Source: Fluviibacter sp048859965 (lineage in GTDB: Bacteria > Pseudomonadota > Gammaproteobacteria > Burkholderiales > Rhodocyclaceae). From it: a stretch of DNA of 64,000 bases. This document shows positions 33,773-42,624 of the stretch, in pieces; the stretch's first letter is position 1; each line of letters starts with the position of its first letter. Made by a program: the position numbers and the translations under genes. The stretch lies in contig JBLIZO010000015.1 of assembly GCA_048859965.1 (NCBI GenBank), positions 1 to 64,000 on the forward strand. Direction: 5' to 3'. The notes under the pieces are model-generated. The model ran no database searches and was not told the DNA's origin. It worked only from the letters and a program-made list of their open reading frames with translations.

Positions 33773-35581
33773 TTAGGCAGGCGCCCTGGCGTCGGTAGCC
33801 GACGGCTGCGCAGCGGGCTGACGCAAACGGATGTGTAACTCGCGTAGTTGTTTCTCATCCACCGGCGACGGGGCGTCGGTGAGCAGACACTGGGCGCGTT
33901 GCGTTTTCGGGAAGGCGATCACGTCACGGATCGATTCGGCGCCGGTCATCATGGTGACGATACGATCCAGACCAAAGGCCAGGCCACCATGCGGCGGGGC
34001 GCCGTACTTGAGCGCGTCGAGCAGGAAGCCGAATTTCTGTTTCTGCTCTTCTTCGCTGATACCGAGGGCGCTGAACACTTTTTCCTGAACATCGGCACGG
34101 TGGATACGGACCGAACCGCCGCCGATTTCCCAACCGTTCAGGGCGATGTCGTAGGCCTTGGCCAGGCACTTGCCCGGGTCAGAGGACAACAGATCGATAT
34201 GGGCATCCTTCGGGCTCGTGAACGGGTGGTGGCAGGCATTCCAGCGCTTGTCATCTTCATCGTATTCGAACATCGGGAAGTCAACGATCCAGATCGGTGC
34301 CCACACAGTGCCGTTCATGAATTGTTTTTCGTGACCGATCTTGACGCGCAGCGCGCCCAGGGCATCGTTGACGATCTTGGTCTTGTCGGCGCCAAAGAAG
34401 ATCAGGTCGCCGCTCTGGGCGCCGGTGCGCTCCAGAATCGTTTTGAGTGCGGTTTCGTGCAGGTTCTTGACGATCGGCGATTGCAGCCCGGTTTCGTTGG
34501 GTTGCGAAGCATCGTTGACCTTGATGTAAGCCAGACCCTTGGCGCCGTAGATGCCCACAAACTTGGTGTATTCGTCAATTTCGCCACGAGTCAGCGATGC
34601 GCCACCGGGAATGCGCATCGCGGCGACACGACCACCGGTCGTTGCCGGGCCGCTGAACACCTTGAAAGCGACATCGGCGACGGCATCGGTCACATCGGTC
34701 AGTTCCAGCGTGACACGCATGTCCGGCTTGTCCGAACCGAAACGCGCCATCGCTTCGGCGTAGGCCATGCGCGGGAACGGGTTGGGCAGGTCGACATCCA
34801 GTGCGTCTTTGAACACGTAACGGATCAGGCCTTCCATCAGGCCCATGATTTCTTCTTCGCTCAGGAACGAGGTTTCGATATCGACCTGGGTGAATTCGGG
34901 TTGGCGATCGGCGCGCAGATCCTCGTCGCGGAAGCATTTGACGATCTGGTAGTAGCGATCGAAGCCGGCGACCATGAGGAGCTGCTTGAAGAGCTGTGGC
35001 GACTGCGGCAGTGCGAAGAACTGGCCATCATGCACGCGCGACGGCACCAGATAATCACGTGCGCCTTCCGGCGTCGATTTGGTCAGCATCGGCGTTTCGA
35101 TATCGATGAAGCCGTTATCGTCGAGGAAGCGACGGAAGGCACGGGCGACGCGATAACGCAATTGCAGATTTTTCTGCATGGCCGGGCGGCGCAGGTCGAT
35201 GACGCGATGGGTCAGACGCACGGTTTCCGACAGATGCTCGTCGTCCACCTGGAAGGGTGGCGTGACGGACGGATTCAGCACCTCGATGTCGTGGCACAGA
35301 ACCTCAATCCCGCCCGAGGCCAGCGTGGTGTTCTCCGTGCCGGCCGGGCGCGGGCGAACTTTGCCGGTGATCTTGAGGCAGAATTCGCCGCGTACCGATT
35401 CGGCAATCTGGAACATCTCCGGGCGATCCGGGTCGCAGACGATCTGCGCCAGACCACTGCGGTCACGCAGAGCGATGAAGATAACGCCACCGTGGTCGCG
35501 GCGACGGTGCGCCCAACCGCAAAGGGTGACGATCTGTTCATTGAGCGAAGGGTTGAGGTCGCTGCAGTAATGAGTACGCAT
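33773..35581 (-). CDS. aspS: aspartyl-tRNA synthetase
   Basis: A class IIb synthetase of 602 residues that charges tRNA-Asp. The OB-fold anticodon domain (1-105, CGWAHRRRDHGGVIFIALRD) precedes catalytic motif 2 (FRDEDLRADRQPEFTQ near 217) and the bacterial insertion domain (about 290-410). Motif 3 is GLAFGLDRIV near 545. Whether it also charges tRNA-Asn is not decidable here. It leads the minus-strand group aspS-barstar-nudB. Confidence 0.97.
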   Translation of the reverse strand: MRTHYCSDLNPSLNEQIVTLCGWAHRRRDHGGVIFIALRDRSGLAQIVCDPDRPEMFQIAESVRGEFCLKITGKVRPRPAGTENTTLASGGIEVLCHDIEVLNPSVTPPFQVDDEHLSETVRLTHRVIDLRRPAMQKNLQLRYRVARAFRRFLDDNGFIDIETPMLTKSTPEGARDYLVPSRVHDGQFFALPQSPQLFKQLLMVAGFDRYYQIVKCFRDEDLRADRQPEFTQVDIETSFLSEEEIMGLMEGLIRYVFKDALDVDLPNPFPRMAYAEAMARFGSDKPDMRVTLELTDVTDAVADVAFKVFSGPATTGGRVAAMRIPGGASLTRGEIDEYTKFVGIYGAKGLAYIKVNDASQPNETGLQSPIVKNLHETALKTILERTGAQSGDLIFFGADKTKIVNDALGALRVKIGHEKQFMNGTVWAPIWIVDFPMFEYDEDDKRWNACHHPFTSPKDAHIDLLSSDPGKCLAKAYDIALNGWEIGGGSVRIHRADVQEKVFSALGISEEEQKQKFGFLLDALKYGAPPHGGLAFGLDRIVTMMTGAESIRDVIAFPKTQRAQCLLTDAPSPVDEKQLRELHIRLRQPAAQPSATDARAPA

Positions 35582-35611
35582 GGGAGTTCGGGCTTTTCTT
35601 CAGGGTGGAAA

Positions 35612-36274
35612 TCAGTCGCCGGCGTAAGTGTCGGCAGTGGTTTTTGCGTTGAGTGCGGCAAGCGCGTCCGGATTCTTGACGGGTAGCGCGGCAGGTGCGA
35701 CGACGCCCATTGAGATCAGGTACTTGAGGGCGTCTTCGACCGACATGTTGAGTTCGACGACCTCTGTTTTAGGCACCATCAGAAAGAAGCCGGAAGTCGG
35801 ATTCGGTGTCGTCGGCACATACAGGCTGACCATGTCGTCGCCCAGATAGGTGGCAATTTCGCCCCCCGGGGTGCCGGTCAGGAAGCCGATGGTCCAACTG
35901 CCCGGGCGCGGATATTGCAACAGCACCGCTTGACGGAAGGCCTGGCCGGAAGGCGAAAACACGGTGTCGGAAATCTGCTTGACACTCTGATAGATGGAGC
36001 GGACGACCGGAATGCGATGCAGCAGCGCCTCCCACCAGCGCACCAGCCGCTGGCCGATGAAGTTGGCGGTGAGCAGGCCCGTCAGAAAGACGATCAGCAG
36101 CGTCATCAGCGCGCCCAGGCCGGGGATGTGGAAGCCCAGCAGCATGCGCGGTTGCCATTCATTTGGCAGCAACAGGACCGACTGATCCATCATGCCCAGG
36201 ATGAACGACAGCACCCACAGGGTGATGCCGAGTGGCGCCCAGATCAGCAGACCGGTAATGAAGTAGCGTTTCAC
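35612..36274 (-). CDS. DUF502 inner-membrane protein
   Basis: A 220-residue membrane protein of the DUF502 family, function unknown. Two hydrophobic helices are evident, near residues 5-27 (FITGLLIWAPLGITLWVLSF) and 50-72 (GLGALMTLLIVFLTGLLTA). The family motif RIPVVRSIYQSVKQ follows, then a soluble region with YVPTTPNPTSGFF. It has a TATAAT -10-like element on its strand (36323-36328). It precedes aspS by 30 nt on the same strand, a common betaproteobacterial arrangement. Confidence 0.85.
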   Translation of the reverse strand: MKRYFITGLLIWAPLGITLWVLSFILGMMDQSVLLLPNEWQPRMLLGFHIPGLGALMTLLIVFLTGLLTANFIGQRLVRWWEALLHRIPVVRSIYQSVKQISDTVFSPSGQAFRQAVLLQYPRPGSWTIGFLTGTPGGEIATYLGDDMVSLYVPTTPNPTSGFFLMVPKTEVVELNMSVEDALKYLISMGVVAPAALPVKNPDALAALNAKTTADTYAGD

Positions 36275-36388
36275 GTTGTGTAGACCTTGGGATCAGATCC
36301 GTGGTAATTCGTCGAACCCTTGATTATAGCGGACGCGCGCCGATACAGGGTGGATGCGGCGAACGGGGGCGCTGGTCGGGCGGTTGAC

Positions 36389-37600
36389 TCAGAGCACGGT
36401 ACCGAGTTGAAAGATCGGCAGGTACATGGCGATGACGAGTCCGCCGATGAGACCGCCGAGAATGAGCATGAGCAGCGGTTCCATCAGGGTGCCGAGCTGG
36501 GTGACGGATTCATCGACCTCGCGTTCGTAGATATCCGCCACTTTGTTCAACATGTCGTCCAGTGCACCGGATTCTTCACCGATCGCAACCATCTGCACCA
36601 ATAAGGGTGGAAATGCCGTCTCCCCTGTGAGTGCCCGTGACAGGCTGTCGCCTTGGCGAATTTGTTGGTGCAGGGTTTGGCTGGCCTGTTTGAATACGTA
36701 GTTGCCGGTGGCGTTACCGGCCGGTACCAGCGTATCCAGCAATGGAATACCGGCAGCATACAGCCCGGCCAGCGTTCGGCTCCAGCGCGCCAGTGCTGCC
36801 CGACGCAACAGGGTGCCCAGGATGGGTAGGCGCAGTTGCCAGCGGTCAGCGTTCTCCTGCCAGCGCGGGTTTCGGCGCCAGTAATGGGCGAATGTACCGC
36901 CACCAGCCGCCAGCAATGCTGCGGCGACCAGGCCATAGTCCCGGATGGCGGCAGAGCCCTCGATAATCAGGCGGGTTGGCAACGGGAGCGCCGCACCGAA
37001 GCTGCTGAAGCTGTTTTCAAAGGCCGGCACGACGTAAACCAGCATCAGCACCGTGACGATGACGGCCATGCTCAAGATTGCCGCCGGATACGTTAATGCG
37101 CTGCGTAATTTGCCGCGAATCGCCAACATCTTTTCCTGATAGTCGGCAATGCGGGTCAGCATGGCATCCAGCTGGCCAGACTGTTCTCCGGCGTCGATCA
37201 GCGTACAGGTCAGTTCGTCGAAGCTGTCGGGGTGGCGTGCCAATGCCGCGGCTAGCGCGCAGCCGGTTTGCAGATCGGCTCGAATCTGCAGCAGCAGGTG
37301 TGTGGCTTCCGGTTTTTCCTGGCTCCGCGCGATGATATCGAGCGCCGACAGAATCGGCACGCCGGCACGGATGAGCGTGGCAAGCTGGCGGAGCAGAAAG
37401 GCAACGGTTTTGGCCGCCAGGCGTGGCGCGCGCCGTCGGTTTCTGTGGACCCGGGTCGGCGTAACGCCCTGGCGTCGCAGTTCAATACGGGCGCTGACTT
37501 CACTGCGTGCGCGCAGTTCACCGGACAGTCTGGCGCCCGTGCTGCCGATACCGGACCACTGGAAACGATATTGCTTCTGGCTGTTGTTCGTGCGGGCCAT
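36389..37600 (-). CDS. pilC: type IV pilus inner-membrane platform protein PilC
   Basis: A 403-residue GspF/PilC family protein forming the inner-membrane platform that couples the PilB motor to pilus assembly. It has the two repeated cytoplasmic F domains (about 70-190 and 270-390) and three hydrophobic segments, including PAAILSMAVIVTVLMLVYVV near 170 and LLMLILGGLIGGLVIAMYLP at the end. ATG 37600 is used, 4 nt after pilB's stop. The prepilin peptidase gene pilD, often next, is absent; DUF502 lies downstream instead. Confidence 0.93.
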   Translation of the reverse strand: MARTNNSQKQYRFQWSGIGSTGARLSGELRARSEVSARIELRRQGVTPTRVHRNRRRAPRLAAKTVAFLLRQLATLIRAGVPILSALDIIARSQEKPEATHLLLQIRADLQTGCALAAALARHPDSFDELTCTLIDAGEQSGQLDAMLTRIADYQEKMLAIRGKLRSALTYPAAILSMAVIVTVLMLVYVVPAFENSFSSFGAALPLPTRLIIEGSAAIRDYGLVAAALLAAGGGTFAHYWRRNPRWQENADRWQLRLPILGTLLRRAALARWSRTLAGLYAAGIPLLDTLVPAGNATGNYVFKQASQTLHQQIRQGDSLSRALTGETAFPPLLVQMVAIGEESGALDDMLNKVADIYEREVDESVTQLGTLMEPLLMLILGGLIGGLVIAMYLPIFQLGTVL

Positions 37601-37604
37601 CGCT

Positions 37605-39275
37605 TTACCAGGGGTCGGTTGCGGCCAGAACTTCATCGAGTGCGGTATCACCCGTCATGACCTTGTCGAGGCCGGCGCGACGCAGATCGCTCAGCCCTTC
37701 GGCTTGGGCCTGGGTGGCGATATCCAGTGTGCTGCCATTGGCCAGAATGATACGCTGCATGGCCGTGCTGATAGGCAGGACTTCAAACAGGCCAAGGCGC
37801 CCTTTGTAGCCGGTGTGGGCGCATCGGGCGCAACCGACCGGGCGATAGAGTTGCCAGGACCCAGCGTGACGCAGCGCCAGATCGGCCGTGCTGAAACCGG
37901 CGCTGTGCAGGACGTCATCGGGCACCTGGCTATCGACACATTTACAGGCGCAGAGTCGGCGCACCAGTCGCTGGGCGACGATGAGTAATACGCTACCGGC
38001 GACGTTGAACGCGGGCAGACCCAGTTGCCGCAAACGTTCAAGACTGGCGGGTGCGGAACGGGTATGCAGGGTGGATAAGACCAGGTGGCCGGTTTGTGCG
38101 GCTTTTACGGCGATATCCGCTGTTTCAAAGTCGCGGATTTCACCGACCATCAGAATGTCCGGATCCTGTCGCATGAACGCGCGCAAGGTGACGGCGAACG
38201 TGAGGCCGGTACGCTCGTCAATGTTGACCTGGTTGATGCCGGTTACCGGGATTTCGACCGGATCCTCGGCGGTGGCGATATTGACGCCGGGGCGATTCAG
38301 TTCGTTCAGGCAGGCATACAGCGTGACTGTTTTGCCCGAACCCGTCGGACCGGTCACCAAAACCAGGCCACTCGGTTGGTGAATGGCCTGTAGCAGGTGG
38401 GCGCGTTGCGTATCGTTCATGCCGAGCTGATCGATATGCAGCCGGGCGTTCTGACGATCCAAAATTCGCAACACGATCTTTTCGCCATACAGTGTCGGCA
38501 TCGTACTGATGCGGAAATCAACCGAATTCCCCGTGTCGATATCGATGCGCATCTGGCCGTCCTGCGGCAGGCGTTTTTCGGCAATATTGAGACGCGACAG
38601 CACCTTGAGGCGCGATGCCAGCATCTCACGAATTTCTACGGGCGGCGTCTCGGCTTCCTGCAGCACGCCGTCAATACGGAAGCGGACCCGATAGCTGGTT
38701 TCATACGGTTCAAAATGGACATCCGACGCGTCTTGGGCGACGGCTTCATCCAGAATTCGTTGCAGGAACTTTACGGCAGGGGCGTCGTCGATCACATCGC
38801 CCGGCGGTGGGGGTATTGTGACTGTGAGCTGATTCTGAGGGGTCGGTGCCTGCGTCGTCTGTGTTTTAAGACGCTCGACGGCGGTGGCCAGCTGGCGACA
38901 GTCGGCGACCAGCGCCGCGATACTCAGCCCCGATTGGAAGCGCACAAGATTGATCAGTACTTCGTCGGCGGGGTCGGCCATCGCCAGAGAGAGTTGTCGG
39001 CCGTTTCGGGCGACGGGCAGGTAGCGTACATCCTGATACAGCGCAGGTGTCAAACCATCGATCAGCGGGGTCGATTCGATGATGTCATCTTCGCATCGGG
39101 TAAAGCCGAAGGTCCGGACGATGAAATCGACGATATCGCCGCTTTCCATGAGCCCGGCTTGCACCAGTTCGTCCGGCAGGCTGGTGTTTCTCTGGGCGCA
39201 GCGCGTCTGGCAGCGTGCGACATCGGCGGCAGGAAGTCGCCCGCTCTCGATTAACGCGCGGGCGAGGCTACTCAT
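37605..39275 (-). CDS. pilB: type IV pilus extension ATPase PilB
   Basis: A 556-residue hexameric motor ATPase powering pilus extension. It has an N-terminal MshEN/N1 domain (about 1-140), the Walker A GPTGSGKT near 310, Asp and His boxes, and a Walker B-like DPDILMVGEIRD near 380. A zinc-binding cysteine cluster appears late (CACKC and CARC, about 440-490). The start overlaps the upstream CcsA-like gene's stop by 4 nt (ATGA), so these form one transcription unit with pilC. Confidence 0.95.
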   Translation of the reverse strand: MSSLARALIESGRLPAADVARCQTRCAQRNTSLPDELVQAGLMESGDIVDFIVRTFGFTRCEDDIIESTPLIDGLTPALYQDVRYLPVARNGRQLSLAMADPADEVLINLVRFQSGLSIAALVADCRQLATAVERLKTQTTQAPTPQNQLTVTIPPPPGDVIDDAPAVKFLQRILDEAVAQDASDVHFEPYETSYRVRFRIDGVLQEAETPPVEIREMLASRLKVLSRLNIAEKRLPQDGQMRIDIDTGNSVDFRISTMPTLYGEKIVLRILDRQNARLHIDQLGMNDTQRAHLLQAIHQPSGLVLVTGPTGSGKTVTLYACLNELNRPGVNIATAEDPVEIPVTGINQVNIDERTGLTFAVTLRAFMRQDPDILMVGEIRDFETADIAVKAAQTGHLVLSTLHTRSAPASLERLRQLGLPAFNVAGSVLLIVAQRLVRRLCACKCVDSQVPDDVLHSAGFSTADLALRHAGSWQLYRPVGCARCAHTGYKGRLGLFEVLPISTAMQRIILANGSTLDIATQAQAEGLSDLRRAGLDKVMTGDTALDEVLAATDPW

Positions 39276-40180
39276 AAGCTGCGGTCGAGCAATACTTCCA
39301 GAACGAATCGGCTACCGACATAAGCCAGCAGGAGCGACATAAACCCGGCAATCGTCCAGCCGGTCGCCTTGCGACCACGCCAGCCCCTGAGGCGGCGGCC
39401 CAGCAGCAACGCCCCGAAAATCAGCCAGGACAGCACCGCGAAGATCGTCTTGTGATCGGCGCGAATCCACTGGCCGTAAAACTGTTCCGAGATCAGCAGG
39501 CCGGTCGCCAACGATGCCGTCAGGAGCAGAAAGGCAATGCCCAGCATGCGGAACAGCAGGTTTTCCATGCGTAGCAGCGGCGGGAAACGTGGCGCTGCCG
39601 TTAGGCGCTCGGGGTGGTGCAGGTCGCGTTCGGCAATCCAGAGCAGGCAGGCTTGCAAGGTCGCCAGCAGAAAGACGCCGTAGGCCAGCATGGCCAGAAT
39701 GAAATGCACGCGGAAGAGATGCGACCCGATATGCACCAGCGGATGCTCGGCAGGAAAAATCAGCGGTAGCAGTACGCAGGCCGAGGTGATTGGCAGAATC
39801 AGCGCGAGCAGGCCGCGCTGCCGGTGGGCGAGGCTTTCAAAGCCGTGCAGCACCACGGCCAGCCAGAGAATGACCGAGATCGCCACCGCAAAAGAGAAAT
39901 GCACACTGCCGTCGCCGAACATCTCAAAATACAGGGCGCCAGCGTGTATCGTCAGTGCGAAACCGAGCAACGGCGGTGCAACACCGGCCGAGGGTTGGCT
40001 ATCTTGCCGTGCTTTGGCACTCAGAGACGCTTGGGCCAGACGGGCCTTGGATTGTGCGGCGACCTGGCGCAATACCTGCCAGCTTAGAAAACCGTAAGCG
40101 AGTGCGGCAACGACCGTCAGCAGGGTTGCCAGCGGAATAGGCGTCGGAAACAGGAAGGGAAGCGATACAATTGGCGTCAT
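39272..40180 (-). CDS. CcsA/YpjD-like cytochrome c assembly-type membrane protein
   Basis: A 302-residue polytopic membrane protein of the CcsA/CcmC family (YpjD-like). Hydrophobic helices run through the sequence, with a conserved His-containing HLFRVHFILAMLAYGVF segment near residue 160 and a C-terminal ADHKTIFAVLSWLIFGALL near 240. True CcsA proteins export heme for cytochrome c maturation; YpjD members lack a demonstrated role. It is divergent from ffh and overlaps pilB by 4 nt. The WWD motif was not found. Confidence 0.82.
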   Translation of the reverse strand: MTPIVSLPFLFPTPIPLATLLTVVAALAYGFLSWQVLRQVAAQSKARLAQASLSAKARQDSQPSAGVAPPLLGFALTIHAGALYFEMFGDGSVHFSFAVAISVILWLAVVLHGFESLAHRQRGLLALILPITSACVLLPLIFPAEHPLVHIGSHLFRVHFILAMLAYGVFLLATLQACLLWIAERDLHHPERLTAAPRFPPLLRMENLLFRMLGIAFLLLTASLATGLLISEQFYGQWIRADHKTIFAVLSWLIFGALLLGRRLRGWRGRKATGWTIAGFMSLLLAYVGSRFVLEVLLDRSL

Positions 40181-40233
40181 AGCCCCATTTATATCACGGG
40201 GGGCCAAATGAATCTTCAAGACAAACCACACCC

Positions 40234-41610
40234 ATGTTTGAAAATCTGACCCAACGGCTGAGCCGTGTTGTAAAGACGATGCGCGGCGAAGCCCGCATGA
40301 CCGAGGCCAATATCGGCGATGCCCTGCGTGAGGTGCGCATGGCGCTCCTGGAAGCCGATGTGGCGCTGCCGGTCGTCAAGGACTTTGTGGCGCAAGTGAA
40401 GGAAAGGGCGCTCGGCGAGGAAGTCGTCAGTTCGCTGACACCGGGCCAGGCCTTCATCGGGGTTGTGCATGAGCAACTCAAGCAGCTCATGGGCGAAGCA
40501 CAGGCGCCGCTGGCGTTGAATCAGCAGCCACCGGCCATTATCCTTATGGCGGGCCTGCAGGGTGCCGGTAAAACGACGACTGTCGGTAAGCTGGCGCGCT
40601 GGCTTAAGCAGAACCAGAAGAAAAAAGTCATGGTGGTGTCTTGTGACGTGTATCGTCCGGCCGCTATTGAGCAGCTCAAGCATGTCGCCGGTCAGGTCGG
40701 CGCCGAGTTTTTCCCGTCCTCACCGGCGCAGAAACCGGCCGAAATTGCGGCCGCTGCGGTGGATTGGGCGCGCAAGCATCATGCAGAGGTGCTGATCGTC
40801 GATACCGCCGGTCGTCTGGCCATCGACGAAGCCATGATGGACGAGATCAAGGCGCTGCATGCCCAGTTAAACCCGATTGAAACACTGTTCGTCGTCGATG
40901 CCATGTTAGGCCAGGATGCGGTGAATACCGCCAAGGCGTTCAATGAAGCGCTGCCGTTGACCGGCGTGGTGCTCACCAAGCTGGATGGCGATGCTCGGGG
41001 CGGTGCCGCTTTATCCGTGCGCGCCATCACCGGTAAACCCATTAAGTTCGTTGGGGTGGCTGAAAAGCTGGATGGTCTGGAGCCGTTTTATCCAGATCGC
41101 ATGGCCTCCCGTATCCTCGGCATGGGCGACATTCTGTCGCTGGTCGAAGCCGCCTCGCAGCAGGTCGATATGGATCAGGCCCAGGCCATGGCCCAGAAGC
41201 TCAAATCCGGCAAAGGCTTTGATCTGAACGATTTTCGTGCGCAGGTGGCCCAGATGCGACAGATGGGCGGCATGACGGCATTGATGGACAAGCTGCCGGC
41301 CAAGTTTGCCGAAGCTGCCGCTAATATGCCGGCGGGTAGCGATGAGAAAATGGCTAAACGCATCCAGGGCATTATCGATAGCATGACGCCCGATGAACGC
41401 AGCAAGCCAGAGCTGATCAAAGCCAGCCGCAAACGTCGTATCGCCCTCGGTGCCGGGGTACAGGTGCAGGAAGTGAACCGTCTGCTCAATCAGTTTGAAC
41501 AGACGCAGAAAATGATGAAGCAATTCGGCAACATGTTCAAAGGCAAGGGTGGCATGATGAAGATGATGCGCGGTGCCAAGTCCATGTTCGGCGGCAAACT
41601 GCCTTTTTAA
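40234..41610 (+). CDS. ffh: signal recognition particle protein Ffh
   Basis: A GTPase of 458 residues that binds 4.5S RNA and nascent signal sequences. The N domain leads into the G domain with G1 GLQGAGKTTT (107-116), DTAGR near 190 and TKLDGDARGG near 248. The methionine-rich M domain (about 330-458) ends in a Gly/Met/Lys-rich tail. It is transcribed away from the CcsA-like gene. A short hairpin with five T's overlaps its stop codon. Confidence 0.97.
   Translation: MFENLTQRLSRVVKTMRGEARMTEANIGDALREVRMALLEADVALPVVKDFVAQVKERALGEEVVSSLTPGQAFIGVVHEQLKQLMGEAQAPLALNQQPPAIILMAGLQGAGKTTTVGKLARWLKQNQKKKVMVVSCDVYRPAAIEQLKHVAGQVGAEFFPSSPAQKPAEIAAAAVDWARKHHAEVLIVDTAGRLAIDEAMMDEIKALHAQLNPIETLFVVDAMLGQDAVNTAKAFNEALPLTGVVLTKLDGDARGGAALSVRAITGKPIKFVGVAEKLDGLEPFYPDRMASRILGMGDILSLVEAASQQVDMDQAQAMAQKLKSGKGFDLNDFRAQVAQMRQMGGMTALMDKLPAKFAEAAANMPAGSDEKMAKRIQGIIDSMTPDERSKPELIKASRKRRIALGAGVQVQEVNRLLNQFEQTQKMMKQFGNMFKGKGGMMKMMRGAKSMFGGKLPF
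41590..41608 (+). terminator. ffh terminator overlapping the stop codon
   Basis: GGCGG (41590-41594), loop CAAA, CTGCC (41599-41603), then TTTTT. The 5-bp stem has one G-T wobble, so it is modest, but its position at the convergent end of ffh suits termination. Confidence 0.4.
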
Positions 41611-41629
41611 AGCGTGATTAGGGCCTGCT

Positions 41630-42565
41630 TTACCGCGGGTCTTTCAAGGCGCGCTTGCCGAGCATGAATGCAACGGGGTTTGTGGGGATGGCGCCGAGCA
41701 GTGCGCCGACCGAAACGATGACAATCCCGACAATGGTGATGAGCGAAAGGTTCTCGCCGAGAATGAAGTAACCGCCCACTGCAGAAAAGGCGGGAACCAA
41801 GGCAAGCATCATCGACGCTTCGCAGGCGCCTATTTTATGGATGGCATAACTGAACATTCCTGCGGCAAGAAGTGCTGCGATTATGCCCTGATAAACCGAT
41901 TGGAAAATGATAGCGCTCCAGGTCGCATCCGCAATGCCCTTGGGCAAAAACAGGTAGTAGATCGGTAAATACACCAGTGACGAAAACGCAGCGATCCCGA
42001 AGATGCCATGACGAGGCTTGATTTGCCAGCGCCTCACCAGTAGGCCAAAGATGGCCCAGCAGAGCGCGGCGCTGAAGAACAGAAGATCGCCGATCCACTG
42101 ATCACCGCTGTGGCTGAAAAAAAGACTGTTGAAGCCAATCATCAACAGGCCACAGGTCGAAAGCGCCAGCGCGATAACGACATGCCGTGACAGTTTGAAT
42201 CCACTCATGACTGCGGTGAGTACGACGGCCCAGAAGGGGATGCCGCCATTCACAAAGATACCGGCATGCGCGCTGGGTGCAAAGGCAAAGCCGGAGTACA
42301 CCAAAAGGCCGTAGCCCAAACCACCGAACACTGCGAGCACCAGGTATCTTGGCCAGTCGCGCAGCGGGACCAGGTAGAGGAAAAAGGGCAGGGTCAGTGC
42401 CCCGGATACGCCGTATCGCATCGCCGCCAGATCAAACGGCGTGAATACCCCTTTGCTGCCAAATCGGGAAACGATATTGAAACCGGCCCAGCAAGTCACT
42501 GTGACCAGGGCCGCGAGCAGGCCCCGGCTTTGATCCGACGAAAGGTCGATGCGTCCCATGTTCAT
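41630..42565 (-). CDS. EamA/DMT-superfamily transporter
   Basis: A 311-residue inner-membrane protein with two EamA repeats, about residues 16-145 and 165-295, and around ten hydrophobic helices. LAAMRYGVSGALTLPF is a typical first-repeat motif. Members export small metabolites such as amino acids or sugars; the substrate is not predictable. It is convergent with ffh and stands 59 nt downstream of the proS stop on the same strand. ATG 42565 is used, with 42559 as an alternative. Confidence 0.85.
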   Translation of the reverse strand: MNMGRIDLSSDQSRGLLAALVTVTCWAGFNIVSRFGSKGVFTPFDLAAMRYGVSGALTLPFFLYLVPLRDWPRYLVLAVFGGLGYGLLVYSGFAFAPSAHAGIFVNGGIPFWAVVLTAVMSGFKLSRHVVIALALSTCGLLMIGFNSLFFSHSGDQWIGDLLFFSAALCWAIFGLLVRRWQIKPRHGIFGIAAFSSLVYLPIYYLFLPKGIADATWSAIIFQSVYQGIIAALLAAGMFSYAIHKIGACEASMMLALVPAFSAVGGYFILGENLSLITIVGIVIVSVGALLGAIPTNPVAFMLGKRALKDPR

Positions 42566-42624
42566 CGCGGTTGTGATTTAAACACGGTCTGCCCCAGCGT
42601 GTGGTTCACCGGGCCTCGCAGGTT

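Noticed and set aside
33848..35686. A 612-codon plus-strand ORF opposite aspS
   Set aside because: Shadow of aspS; the minus-strand protein has full class II synthetase motifs.
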